From Nocardia pneumoniae NBRC 100136 (GTDB taxonomy: Bacteria; Actinomycetota; Actinomycetes; Mycobacteriales; Mycobacteriaceae): DNA of 64,000 nucleotides. Position 1 is the first letter of the stretch. Each line of letters begins with the position of its first letter. This document shows, piece by piece, positions 1 through 8,295 of the stretch. Position numbers and translations under genes: made by a program. The notes under the pieces are model-generated. The model was given only the letters and a program-made list of their open reading frames with translations, was not told the DNA's origin and searched no databases. The stretch lies in the NCBI RefSeq assembly GCF_000308755.1, contig NZ_BAGF01000006.1, positions 1 through 64,000 on the forward strand. The letters run 5' to 3'.

Positions 1-113
1 GCATCGCGGTCGTCCGCGGCTCGCTGGTACAGCGAGGCGTCGGCGTTCGCGGCGGCGGCGAACTCCGGGGTGGGTGGGTACGAGTCCCTGTGGTCGGCGG
101 TGGTTTCAGTCAT
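1..113 (-). CDS. acs: acetyl-CoA synthetase, N-terminal fragment (cut by window edge)
   Basis: Only the first 37 codons are inside the window. The protein opens MTETTADHRDSYPPTPEF, then an Ala-rich stretch and LYQRAADDRD, which I recognise as the N-terminus of actinobacterial acetyl-CoA synthetase (acetate + ATP + CoA to acetyl-CoA, cytoplasmic). An A/G-rich AAGAAGAGAC stretch lies just upstream of the ATG and can act as ribosome-binding site. The gene diverges from the peptide transporter, the same arrangement as Rv3667/Rv3666c in M. tuberculosis. That synteny carries much of the call; the catalytic domains are not visible here. Confidence 0.8.
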   Translation of the reverse strand, partial: MTETTADHRDSYPPTPEFAAAANADASLYQRAADDRD

Positions 114-497
114 TTCGTCTCTTCTTTCCACGTAGCCTGAGCGCACGATTCGACGCAGCCGAGTTCGACAGTAATCAACTGTGACCTACGCCGCGTGCGG
201 TGTGTCGGCCGGGTTTCGCCGCCGTCACGCCGTCGCGCGTCGGCACGACGACCGCCCGGGCGCGACGACCTCGGCGGAGGCAATGTTCCGGCCGGGCGGG
301 TATTTACGCACCAAACTTGGGGTGTTTCGGCGATGTTGCCGGATCGGTAACAAGTGCAACGAACTCGGATCAATCCGGTGACAGTGCCCGCGCCGGTGGT
401 TACTCTGCCAACCACACAGGCGGATCGTGTCGGCATGCGCTGGTGGACTTCGCGCGGGTGCCGTCCGGCTCCCCCCTTCTCGCAACGGGAGAACGCG
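114..497. other. divergent intergenic region acs / peptide transporter
   Basis: Gene-free stretch that must hold promoters for both acs (leftward) and the ABC transporter operon (rightward). I see no convincing -35/-10 pair. A TGTGA half-site near 182 lacks the second half of a CRP palindrome. No strong hairpin was seen. Confidence 0.5.
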
Positions 498-2105
498 TTG
501 AGATTCCACAGAGCGATGGCGCTGACCGCGGCAGTACTGCTGGCCACGAGCCTCGGGTTGGCCGCCTGTTCCTCGGGCGACGGCGCCGATGCCGACATCG
601 TCACCGTCAATGGCGGCGAGCCGCAGAATCCGTTGGTACCCACCAATACCAACGAGAACATGGGCGGCCGCGTGGTCGACCGGTTATTCGCGGGGCTGAA
701 GTACTACGACGCCGACGGCAAAGCACACGACGAAATGGCGGAGTCGATCCAGACCACCGATCGCAAGAACTACCGGGTGACCCTCAAACCGAACTGGAAA
801 TTCAGCGACGGCACACCCGTGACGGCCAAGTCGTTCGTCGACGCGTGGAACTACGGCGCGCTCGGCACCAACGCGCAGCTACAGAGCTATGTGTTCAGCC
901 CCATCGTCGGTTTCGACGAGGTGTCCGCGGAAAAGCCGACGGCACAGACGATGTCGGGACTGAAAGTGATCGATGACCGCACTTTCACCATCGAGTTGAA
1001 GGCGCCCTCGAGCGACTTCGAGACCGGGCTCGGGTACGCGCCGTTCTACCCATTGCCGGAGGCCGCGTTCAAGGACATGAAAGCGTTCGGCGAGAACCCG
1101 ATCGGCAACGGCCCCTATGAATTCGCGCGCACCGGGGCGTGGGAGCACAACGTCAAGATCGATCTGGTGCCCAACCCGGACTACCCCGGCGGCCGCCCGG
1201 CCAAGAACAAGGGTCTTCGCTTCGTGATGTACCAGTCCTACGACACGGCGTACGCGGACCTGCAAGCGGGCAACCTCGACGCGCTCGACACGGTGCCCGA
1301 CAGCGCGCTCACCTCCTACCGCCAGGATCTCGGCGACCGGGCGATCACCAAACCCACCGCGCAGAACCAACACATCGGCATCCAGTCCAACGTGCCGCAC
1401 TTCTCCGGCCAGGAAGGGCTGCTGCGGCGCAGGGCGATCTCGATGGCGATCAACCGTGAGCAGATCGCCGAGAACATCTTCCACGGCACCCGGATTCCAG
1501 CCCGGGACTTCACCGCCAGCACGCTGCCGGGATTCGATCCGAACCTGCCCGGCTCGGAGGTGCTGAAGTACAACCCCGACGAGGCCAGGAGACTGTGGGC
1601 GCAGGCCGACGCGATCGCGCCCTGGTCGGGCCGCTACGAGATCGCCTACAACTCCGACGGCGGCCACCAGGCTTGGATCGAGGCCGTGGCGAACAGCGTG
1701 AAGAACACGCTGGGTATCGACGCCATCGGCACGCCGTACCCGACGTTCAAGAACATCCGCGACGAAATCAACGCGCACACGATCAACAAGGCGTTCCGCT
1801 ACGGCTGGCAGGGTGACTACCCGACCATGCTGCAGTTCCTCACCTCGCAGTACTACAGCTACTCCGACACCAACAACGTCGACTACAACAACCCCGAAGT
1901 CGACCGCCTGCTCGACGCCGCCCAGGCCGCGCCGACCCAGGAGGAGTCCTACAAGATCATCGCGCAGGCCCAGGCCCTGATGATCAGGGACATGGCCGAC
2001 ATCCCCGTGTTCGACTACGTGGCCGCCGCGGGCCGCTCGGACCGGGTTCGGAAGGCCGAACTGGCCTGGAACGGCCTGTTCGCCTTCGAGGACATCGAGA
2101 AGTAG
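498..2105 (+). CDS. dppA: peptide ABC transporter substrate-binding lipoprotein (DppA/OppA-like)
   Basis: Family 5 extracellular solute-binding protein of 535 residues. It would capture oligopeptides outside the membrane and hand them to the two permeases encoded next. I chose the TTG at 498 because GGGAG sits 7 bases upstream and the product then starts with a lipoprotein signal: basic MRFHR, a hydrophobic core and lipobox LAAC with Cys24 as the acylated residue. An in-frame ATG at 516 would also keep the lipobox. Family hallmarks include the early stretch ending NPLVPTN, a GNGPYEF motif and the C-terminal PVFDY region. The following gene starts 55 bases downstream, so the set is probably one operon. 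Equivalent in position to Rv3666c. Confidence 0.9.
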   Translation: MRFHRAMALTAAVLLATSLGLAACSSGDGADADIVTVNGGEPQNPLVPTNTNENMGGRVVDRLFAGLKYYDADGKAHDEMAESIQTTDRKNYRVTLKPNWKFSDGTPVTAKSFVDAWNYGALGTNAQLQSYVFSPIVGFDEVSAEKPTAQTMSGLKVIDDRTFTIELKAPSSDFETGLGYAPFYPLPEAAFKDMKAFGENPIGNGPYEFARTGAWEHNVKIDLVPNPDYPGGRPAKNKGLRFVMYQSYDTAYADLQAGNLDALDTVPDSALTSYRQDLGDRAITKPTAQNQHIGIQSNVPHFSGQEGLLRRRAISMAINREQIAENIFHGTRIPARDFTASTLPGFDPNLPGSEVLKYNPDEARRLWAQADAIAPWSGRYEIAYNSDGGHQAWIEAVANSVKNTLGIDAIGTPYPTFKNIRDEINAHTINKAFRYGWQGDYPTMLQFLTSQYYSYSDTNNVDYNNPEVDRLLDAAQAAPTQEESYKIIAQAQALMIRDMADIPVFDYVAAAGRSDRVRKAELAWNGLFAFEDIEK

Positions 2106-2160
2106 CCGCTCGCCGCCCTGCGTCGCCTCCGGCGCGGGCAGCGCTGACCCAGGAGGCGAA

Positions 2161-3087
2161 ATGGCCTGGTACGTCCTGCGGCGTCTGCTTCAGATGATCC
2201 CCGTCTTCCTCGGGGCGACGCTGCTCATCTATGCCCTGGTCTTCCTCGTTCCCGGCGACCCGATCCACGCGTTGGCCGGTGACAAGCCGATGACGCCCGC
2301 CGTGGAGGCGCAGCTGCGGGCGCGCTACCACCTCGACGAGCCGTTCCTCGTGCAGTACCTGCTGTACCTGAAGGGCATCGTCACGTTGGACTTCGGAACG
2401 GCCTTCTCCGGTAGGCCGGTGCGGGACGAACTCGCCCGCGCGTTCCCGATCACGATCAAACTGGCGTTGCTCGCTGTGCTCGTCGAGTCGGTGTTCGGCA
2501 TCGCGTTCGGGTTGCTCGCGGGACTGCGCAAAGGCAAGCTGTTCGATTCCACGATGCTGGTGATCAGCCTGATCGTCATCGCGGTTCCGGTCTTCGTGGT
2601 CGGGTTTCTCGCGCAGTTCCTGCTCGGCGTGAAATGGGGAATCGCACCGGTGACCGTCTCCGGCCGGGCCACGATCGGTGAACTGCTGGTCCCGGCCTTC
2701 GTGCTCGGATCGCTCTCGTTCGCCTACGTGCTGCGGCTGACCCGGAACTCGGTGGCGGAGAACATGTCCGCCGACTACGTCCGCACCGCCACGGCCAAGG
2801 GGCTCGGCAGGCGTCGCGTGGTGACCGTGCACATCCTGCGCAACTCGATGATCCCGGTGATCACCTTCCTCGGCGCCGACCTCGGCGCCCTGATGGGCGG
2901 CGCGATCGTCACCGAGGGGATCTTCAATATTCCCGGCGTCGGCGGCACGCTCTACCAGGCGATCACCCGGGGCGAGCCGCCGACGGTGGTCTCCTTCGTC
3001 ACCGTGCTGATCGTCGTCTTCCTGATCACCAACCTGGTCGTCGACCTGCTCTACGCCGCACTCGACCCGAGGATTCGCTATGCCTGA
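2161..3087 (+). CDS. dppB: peptide ABC transporter permease, subunit 1 (DppB-like)
   Basis: Inner-membrane permease of 308 residues. The N-terminal transmembrane segment (residues 8-28) and the short periplasmic PGDPI motif are typical of DppB/OppB. A conserved cytoplasmic EAA-type loop is visible as RTATAKGLGRRRVV (about residues 208-221), followed by the last membrane spans, which include a GAIVTEGIF segment. It has a good ribosome site (AGGAGGCGAA) directly before the ATG. Its end overlaps the next gene by 8 bases, indicating translational coupling. It forms the channel with the DppC-like subunit. Confidence 0.92.
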   Translation: MAWYVLRRLLQMIPVFLGATLLIYALVFLVPGDPIHALAGDKPMTPAVEAQLRARYHLDEPFLVQYLLYLKGIVTLDFGTAFSGRPVRDELARAFPITIKLALLAVLVESVFGIAFGLLAGLRKGKLFDSTMLVISLIVIAVPVFVVGFLAQFLLGVKWGIAPVTVSGRATIGELLVPAFVLGSLSFAYVLRLTRNSVAENMSADYVRTATAKGLGRRRVVTVHILRNSMIPVITFLGADLGALMGGAIVTEGIFNIPGVGGTLYQAITRGEPPTVVSFVTVLIVVFLITNLVVDLLYAALDPRIRYA

Positions 3088-4036
3088 CCAGACCAGGGGC
3101 GGCCAGGAACGCCGCGGCCAGGAGCACTTCGTCGCGCCGCCCGACGAGGTGGAAGTGCTCGGCACCGACGTCGTGCTGGATTCCGGCTCGCCGACCAGTA
3201 TCTGGCGCGACGCGTGGCGACAGCTGCGGCGCAATCCGATCTTCATCGCCGCGGCGGTGCTCATCGTGTTCGTGCTGATCGTGGTGATCTGGCCTGGCTG
3301 GTTCACCAGCCAGGACCCGCGCTACTGCAACGGCGACTTCAGCATGGACCCGCGCAGCGCGGGCCACCCCTTCGGCTTCGACAAGCAGGGGTGCGATATC
3401 TACGCCCGAACCGTCTATGGCGCACGGGCTTCCGTGCTCGCCGGAGTCGGCGCGACCGTGCTCTTCGTGCTGATCGGCGGCACGCTCGGCGCGCTGTCGG
3501 GCTTCTACGGCGGCCTGCTGGACGCGCTGGTATCCCGGGTCGCCGAGATCTTCTACGCGATCCCGCTCATGCTGGCCGCCATCGTGATCATGCAGTTGCT
3601 GGACGCCCGCACGATCTGGACCGTGATCGTCATCCTCGCCTCGTTCACCTGGCCGCAGGCCGCACGGATCGCCCGCAGCGCGGTGATCCAGGCGAAGAAC
3701 AGCGACTACGTGACGGCGGCGCAGGCGTTGGGGGTGTCGCGGCTACAGACGCTGCTGCGCCACGTGCTGCCGAACGCGGCGGGGCCGCTGATCGTGGTCA
3801 CCACGCTGTGGCTGGGCGTTTTCATTGTCACGGAGGCGACGCTGTCCTACCTCGGCGTCGGATTGCCGCGCACAGTGGTGTCCTGGGGCGCGGATATCGC
3901 CACCGGCCAGAAGGAGATCCGCACCTCCGCGATCCTGTTCTATCCCGCGACGGCTCTGGCGCTGACCGTGCTGAGCTTCATCATGCTGGGCGACGCGGTG
4001 CGTGACGCCCTCGATCCGAAGGCGAGGAAGCGATGA
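3080..4036 (+). CDS. dppC: peptide ABC transporter permease, subunit 2 (DppC-like)
   Basis: Second permease, 318 residues. A cytoplasmic N-terminus of about 50 residues precedes the first membrane span (FIAAAVLIVFVLIVVIW). The EAA loop reads TAAQALGVSRLQTLLRHVLP, followed by SYLGVGLP near the end, both diagnostic of DppC/OppC. It overlaps the upstream permease by 8 bases and the downstream ATPase by 4 bases (ATGA), so the three genes are translationally coupled. It works with the DppB-like subunit to form the peptide translocation path. Confidence 0.92.
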   Translation: MPDQTRGGQERRGQEHFVAPPDEVEVLGTDVVLDSGSPTSIWRDAWRQLRRNPIFIAAAVLIVFVLIVVIWPGWFTSQDPRYCNGDFSMDPRSAGHPFGFDKQGCDIYARTVYGARASVLAGVGATVLFVLIGGTLGALSGFYGGLLDALVSRVAEIFYAIPLMLAAIVIMQLLDARTIWTVIVILASFTWPQAARIARSAVIQAKNSDYVTAAQALGVSRLQTLLRHVLPNAAGPLIVVTTLWLGVFIVTEATLSYLGVGLPRTVVSWGADIATGQKEIRTSAILFYPATALALTVLSFIMLGDAVRDALDPKARKR

Positions 4037-5727
4037 CGGAGGGGGAGCCGCTGCTCGAGATCACCGGCCTGAACGTGAGTTTCACCGCCGACGGCAAGCA
4101 AGTGCCCGCGGTGCGGGACGTGAGCCTCTCGGTGTACGCGGGCCAGACCGTGGCCATCGTCGGCGAATCGGGCTCGGGCAAATCGACCACGGCGCACGCC
4201 GTCATCGACCTGCTGCCGGGAACGGGACGCGTCACTTCCGGCTCGATCCGGTTCGACGGCAAGGACCTCACCGCGGCCTCGAAACGAGACATCGTCGCCG
4301 TTCGCGGTAGCGGCATCGGTTTCGTGCCGCAGGACCCGATGTCGAATCTGAATCCGGTGTGGAAGATCGGGTTCCAGATCCGCGAGACCCTGGAGGCCAA
4401 CGGCATCGCGAAAGGCAGTGCGGCCGGGAAGCGCGCCGTGGAACTGCTCGAGGAAGCGGGCATGCCCGATGCCGAACGCCGGGTGAACCAGTACCCGCAC
4501 GAGTTCTCCGGCGGCATGCGCCAGCGCGCGCTGATCGCGATCGGTCTGGCCTGCCGTCCCAAACTGCTCATCGCCGACGAGCCGACCTCGGCGCTGGACG
4601 TCACCGTGCAGCGGCAGATCCTCGACCGTCTCGATCGGCTCACCACCGAACTCGGCACGGCGGTTCTGCTGATCACCCACGATCTCGGACTCGCGGCCGA
4701 GCGCGCCGAGCACTTGGTGGTGATGTATCGCGGGCGGGTGGTGGAATCCGGTCCGGCACTGCGGATCCTGCGTGATCCCCAGCACCAGTACACCAAGCGG
4801 CTGGTGAGCTCGGCGCCCTCGCTGGCCGCGCAGCGGAAGTCGTCGGTGCGGCAGCGGGCCGAGATCCGCGCGCAAGCGGCGCGGGCGGCCGAGCAGGTCG
4901 CGACGGCCGATGCCGAGCGCACGGCGGTTGCGGACGAGGTGGTCGTGGCGGAGCACCTGACCAAGACATTCCGCATCCGCGACCGCGTGCCGTGGAAATC
5001 GACCGAGTTCGTCGCGGTGGACGACGTCTCGTTCCGGCTGCGCCGCGGTTCGACCACGGCGATCGTCGGCGAATCCGGCTCGGGCAAAACCACGGTGGCG
5101 CGGATGGTCCTCGGTCTGCTCGCCCCGACATCCGGATCGGTCACCTTCGACGGCAACGAGATCGCCACGCTGGATCGCAAGGACGCCTTCGCCTTCCGGC
5201 GCCGGGTGCAGCCGGTCTTCCAAGACCCCTACGGCTCGCTCGACCCGATGTACACCATCTACCGCACCATCGAGGAGCCGCTGCGCACGCATCGGATCGG
5301 CACGCCCAGGGAGCGCGAGGCGACCGTCCGCGAACTGCTCGACAAGGTCGCGCTGCCGTCCAGCGTGCTGCGGCGCTACCCGAACGAGCTGTCCGGCGGG
5401 CAGCGTCAACGGGTGGCCGTCGCTCGCGCACTTGCGCTGCGGCCGGAGGTGGTGGTGTGCGACGAGGCGGTGTCCGCGCTCGACGTGCTGGTACAGGCGC
5501 AGATCCTTCGGCTGCTCGGCGAACTGCAGACCGAGCTGGGGCTGACGTATCTGTTCATCACCCACGATCTGGCCGTCGTCCGGCAGATCGCCGACGACGT
5601 GCTGGTCATGCAGCGCGGGAAGGTTGTCGAGGCGGCGTCCACCGACGAGGTGTTCGACAACCCGCGCCAGGAGTACACCCGCAAGCTGCTCGACGCCATC
5701 CCGGGGCGCACCCTGCTGGCCGGGTAG
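4033..5727 (+). CDS. dppD: peptide ABC transporter, fused double ATP-binding protein (DppD-DppF)
   Basis: One 564-residue chain carries two complete ABC ATPase domains, replacing the separate DppD and DppF of E. coli. Domain 1 has Walker A GESGSGKST, signature FSGGMRQR and Walker B LLIADEPTSALD. Domain 2 repeats these as GESGSGKTT, LSGGQRQR and VVVCDEAVSALD. A charged linker rich in Ala, Arg and Gln (about residues 265-300) joins them. In domain 2 the usual Pro after DE is Ala, a mild variant. Its start overlaps the upstream stop by 4 bases. It powers peptide import and matches the fused Rv3663c arrangement. Confidence 0.93.
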   Translation: MTEGEPLLEITGLNVSFTADGKQVPAVRDVSLSVYAGQTVAIVGESGSGKSTTAHAVIDLLPGTGRVTSGSIRFDGKDLTAASKRDIVAVRGSGIGFVPQDPMSNLNPVWKIGFQIRETLEANGIAKGSAAGKRAVELLEEAGMPDAERRVNQYPHEFSGGMRQRALIAIGLACRPKLLIADEPTSALDVTVQRQILDRLDRLTTELGTAVLLITHDLGLAAERAEHLVVMYRGRVVESGPALRILRDPQHQYTKRLVSSAPSLAAQRKSSVRQRAEIRAQAARAAEQVATADAERTAVADEVVVAEHLTKTFRIRDRVPWKSTEFVAVDDVSFRLRRGSTTAIVGESGSGKTTVARMVLGLLAPTSGSVTFDGNEIATLDRKDAFAFRRRVQPVFQDPYGSLDPMYTIYRTIEEPLRTHRIGTPREREATVRELLDKVALPSSVLRRYPNELSGGQRQRVAVARALALRPEVVVCDEAVSALDVLVQAQILRLLGELQTELGLTYLFITHDLAVVRQIADDVLVMQRGKVVEAASTDEVFDNPRQEYTRKLLDAIPGRTLLAG

Positions 5728-5838
5728 GCGTACCTCCGCCTTCGCTCCGGCCGTGCGCGGGCTGAGGACGGACTGCGTCCGGCAGCGCCGAACAGGCGGG
5801 CGAATCGGTCCCGGAGCAGGCAAGTAGCCTCATATGCC

Positions 5839-6585
5839 GTGACCGATCCGCTACAGCCCCTCGCCGATCTACCGGGTGTCCGGGACGCGGCCGACCGTGC
5901 CCGCGACGCGCTCGCCGAGGTGCATCGGCACAAGGCGAACCGCCGCGGATGGCCGACCACGGCGGCCGAGGCCGCGGTGCGCGCGGCCCGTTCCTCGGCC
6001 GCCATCGACGGCGGCAGCACGGAACTTCCCGCCGACGGCCGCGTGGCGGATCCGATCCTGGCCGGTTCGCTGCGGGTCGGACAGGCATTGGACGGTGACG
6101 CATTGCGCAACCTGGTAGCCACCTGGCAGCGGGCGCCGCTCCAAGCGCTGGCGCGGCTGCATCTGCTGGCCGCCGCGGACCTGGTTCCGGCGGAGGAGTC
6201 GCTCGGCAGGCCGCGCGGCGAGGCGGGTGTGGCGCAGCGGCTGGATCTGTTGGCGCAAACGGTGCTCGGCTCGCGCGCGCCGGCGCCGGTGATCGCCGCG
6301 GTAGTACACGGTGAGCTACTCGCGCTGCGACCGTTCGGGACGGCGGACGGTGTGGTCGCGCGGGCAGCCTCACGCCTGGTCGCGGTGTCCAGTGGGCTGG
6401 ACCCGCACAGTCTCGGCGTACCGGAGGTGTTCTGGTTGCGCAGGCGCCAGACCTATCTGGACGCGGCCGCCGGGTTCGGGACCGGAGATCCGGAGGCAGT
6501 GGGCGGCTGGGTGATCTTCTGCTGCGGGGCCTTCGAGGACGGAGCGCGCGAGGCCACATCGATCGCCGACTCGGCGGTGGGATGA
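5839..6585 (+). CDS. degenerate Fic-family protein (Rv3662c-like)
   Basis: 248 residues, GTG start. Two stretches recall the Fic fold. At about residues 50-60 there is SSAAIDGG, like the SSxxIEG helix of Fic proteins. At about residues 154-175, HGELLALRPFGTADGVVARA lines up with the Fic core HaeLxxIHPFxDGNGRxAR. The catalytic His is Arg, and the GNGR loop is ADGV, so AMP transfer by the normal mechanism looks impossible. I infer a non-catalytic Fic relative; function unknown. A TAGCCT box lies 8 bases before the start. It is convergent with the candidate Ms1 RNA. Position matches Rv3662c. Confidence 0.7.
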   Translation: MTDPLQPLADLPGVRDAADRARDALAEVHRHKANRRGWPTTAAEAAVRAARSSAAIDGGSTELPADGRVADPILAGSLRVGQALDGDALRNLVATWQRAPLQALARLHLLAAADLVPAEESLGRPRGEAGVAQRLDLLAQTVLGSRAPAPVIAAVVHGELLALRPFGTADGVVARAASRLVAVSSGLDPHSLGVPEVFWLRRRQTYLDAAAGFGTGDPEAVGGWVIFCCGAFEDGAREATSIADSAVG

Positions 6586-6604
6586 CGGCGGCCCCCTACA
6601 CGTC

Positions 6605-6641
6605 AAAGCGGGCGGCGTTGTCTGTCGACCTCACCGCCCGC
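6605..6641 (-). terminator. terminator of the candidate Ms1 RNA
   Basis: Arms GCGGGCGG (6608-6615) and CCGCCCGC (6634-6641) form an 8-bp GC stem. On the minus strand it is followed by TTT (6607-6605). It may also serve the convergent Rv3662c-like gene. Confidence 0.65.
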
Positions 6642-6898
6642 TAGCACGGACTACCGGGTTACCAAGCGTGCTAGGTGGGTTGTGTTCTGCGGCCTCGGCG
6701 ACCATCCGGACATCGCCGGTTCATCCCCGCAACCTGTGCGAGGCCCTCGCCGTCGAATACCCGGATTTCGCAGGCCCACAACGCTTCTGCCCTTGTCGCG
6801 GCGTGCTCCGCGTGGGTACCTGGTGTCCGTGCTGGGAAGGATGGTCGGGAGACAGTCCCTTCTCTTCCGGTACTGCCTAGGCCTTCCGCCCTTCCGTA
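6605..6898 (-). ncRNA. candidate Ms1 RNA (RNA polymerase core-binding RNA)
   Basis: This gene-free stretch lies between the Rv3662c-like gene and the Rv3661-like HAD gene, exactly where mycobacteria encode the about 300-nt Ms1/MTS2823 RNA, and on the same strand as the HAD gene. It has its own promoter and ends in a hairpin followed by U residues. The 5' and 3' ends can pair: the CCGGTA and CTAG blocks at 6641-6658 face complementary ACCGG and CTAG at 6868-6882, which would close a 6S-like rod. Ms1 is known to bind core RNA polymerase in stationary phase. Identity here is inferred from position, length, ends and strand; the sequence was not compared by computation. Confidence 0.7.
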
Positions 6899-6904
6899 GT
6901 TACC

Positions 6905-6933
6905 TTTCTACACTGTGACTGCATTCACATCAA
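6905..6933 (-). promoter_or_regulatory. promoter of the candidate Ms1 RNA
   Basis: On the minus strand TTGATG (6933-6928) is separated by exactly 17 bases from TAGAAA (6910-6905). This is the best sigma-A-type promoter in this intergenic region. The start point would fall near 6898, giving an RNA of roughly 295 bases ending at the hairpin at 6608-6641. Confidence 0.65.
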
Positions 6934-7068
6934 GGGTTCGGATGGCATTGGATAAGCAGCGTATTTCTCGGCGTTTCGCGGTTAAAATGCCTGGTCTTCG
7001 TCCCTTGCGGCACGTCGTCTAGCCTATTGGCAAGGGCCTGGGAACCCGCGCGGAGCAGCGCCCGAGCG

Positions 7069-7878
7069 TCAGCGGCGCCGGCGCAGGATCCGGTAGCTGA
7101 TCGCGCCTGCCAGTACAGCGCTCACGCCGACCACGGCCGTCGCGGCGAGCGTGGTGGACGACGGCGCCTGGAAGCGCGCCCACAGCGACACGGGGTTGGA
7201 GAAGGTCAGAATGGGCCAGCCGCGCGCGGTGGCCTCGCGGCGCAGATTGCGGTCCGGATTGACCGCGGTCGGGTGCCCTACCGCGCCGAGCAGCGGCAGA
7301 TCGGTGATCGAGTCGGAGTACGCGTAACAGCGCGACAGGTCGTAACCCTCGCTGGCGGCGAGCTTTTCGATCGCGGCTACCTTGCCCTCGCCGTAGCAGT
7401 AGAAGTCGACCTCGCCGGTGTACTTGCCGTCCGCCACCACCATCCGAGTTGCGGCGGTGTGCGAGGCGCCGAGCGCTTCGGCGATGGGGGCGACGATCTC
7501 CTCGCCGGAGGCCGACACGATCACCACGTCGTGCCCCCGGATCTTGTGGTCGGCGATCAGATCGGCCGCCTCCGCGTAGATCAGCGGCTCGACCAGCTCG
7601 TGCAGTGTCTCGCCCACAATGGATTTCACCTGCTCGACATCCCAGCCCGCGCACATGCTGGTCAGGTGGGCGCGCATCCGCTCCATCTGGTCGTGGTCGG
7701 CCCCCGACAGCAGGAACAAGAAGTGGGCGTAGCTGCTCTCCAGGACGGCGCGGCGGTTCAACAGCCCCTGCGCGTAGAAGGGCTTGCTGAACACGAACGT
7801 GCTCGATTTCGCGATCACGGTCTTGTCCAGATCGAAGAAGGCGGCGACGCGGCCGCCCGTGGCGGGTGGGTTGTCCAC
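7069..7878 (-). CDS. HAD-IB family phosphatase, SerB-like, with C-terminal membrane anchor
   Basis: 269 residues from the GTG at 7878. The catalytic DxDxT motif is FFDLDKT (Asp16, Asp18). Later motifs include the VVSASG phosphate-binding loop and a C-terminal YSDSITDLPLL Mg-binding motif, all as in HAD subfamily IB (SerB/CicA-like). A hydrophobic segment near residues 238-262 followed by RRRR suggests anchoring to the membrane. I chose this start because TATTCT sits exactly 6 bases upstream, fitting a leaderless mRNA, and because the length then matches Rv3661. The frame stays open further upstream but reads through low-complexity repeats. The substrate cannot be deduced. Confidence 0.85.
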   Translation of the reverse strand: MDNPPATGGRVAAFFDLDKTVIAKSSTFVFSKPFYAQGLLNRRAVLESSYAHFLFLLSGADHDQMERMRAHLTSMCAGWDVEQVKSIVGETLHELVEPLIYAEAADLIADHKIRGHDVVIVSASGEEIVAPIAEALGASHTAATRMVVADGKYTGEVDFYCYGEGKVAAIEKLAASEGYDLSRCYAYSDSITDLPLLGAVGHPTAVNPDRNLRREATARGWPILTFSNPVSLWARFQAPSSTTLAATAVVGVSAVLAGAISYRILRRRR

Positions 7879-7906
7879 CCGATCAGAATAGGCGGCGGCC
7901 TCACGT

Positions 7907-7995
7907 CCGCTCGGCCCGGCGCGTAAGCGGCGTCCTCGAGCTCCGCTCGGCCGGGCGCACGAGCGGCGTGCTCGAGCCTGCGCTCGGTCCGGCGC
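7907..7995. repeat. short tandem repeat, about 36-37 bp, 2.5 copies
   Basis: The block CCGCTCGGCCNGGCGC recurs at 7907, 7943 and 7980, spaced by 36 and 37 bases, with similar flanking sequence (GCGGCGT, CTCGAG). It lies between the HAD gene start and the 6C RNA. No function assigned. Confidence 0.7.
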
Positions 7996-8126
7996 GGCTG
8001 CGGATGATTCATCCGGGTGCGCCCATTGGGCATGGGTGTCCTGGAGGCGAAGTGGGCGACCGTGCCGGAGGGTTTGCCCCGCAGACGCCGGGGCTGGGGT
8101 GGCCGCAAAGTTCTCCGATGATGGAC

Positions 8127-8157
8127 TTGCGTCGTGGCCGGGGATTGGGTGTAGTAT
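8127..8157 (+). promoter_or_regulatory. probable promoter of 6C RNA
   Basis: TAGTAT (8152-8157) is a good -10 box about 7 bases before the first base of the RNA. The best upstream element is TTGCGT (8127-8132) with a long 19-base spacer, so the -35 assignment is weak. Confidence 0.55.
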
Positions 8158-8163
8158 TGCTGG

Positions 8164-8260
8164 CACCTGGACATGGTCCAGGCGCGTTCAGCCCGACCCC
8201 CCGGGGCTGAACCCGACGGCCCCAGCCTCCTCCCCCCCCGGCTGGGGCCGTCCTCTATTT
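8164..8260 (+). ncRNA. 6C small RNA (actinobacterial, B11-like)
   Basis: Three successive hairpins fit the 6C family. Stem 1 is CCTGGAC/GTCCAGG (8166-8172 with 8176-8182). Stem 2 is GTTCAGCCC/GGGCTGAAC (8186-8194 with 8204-8212), its loop holding six C residues (8197-8202). Stem 3 is a perfect 12-bp stem (8216-8227 with 8240-8251), its loop holding eight C residues, followed by CCTCTATTT as terminator tail. The C-rich loops are the defining trait of 6C RNA, which acts on mRNAs through them. Position between the Rv3661-like gene and ssd, and strand, match B11 of M. tuberculosis. Confidence 0.93.
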
Positions 8261-8295
8261 CCGGGACGATTCGTTGGGCCGCGTGGCTCGAGAAG

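Noticed and set aside
178..200. possible CRP site in front of acs
   Set aside because: Only one TGTGA half-site is present; the matching TCACA half is missing.
7870..7880. additional DnaA box TTGTCCACC near the HAD start
   Set aside because: Last base differs from the consensus and it overlaps the coding start; similar 8-of-9 matches occur elsewhere, for example near 33709.
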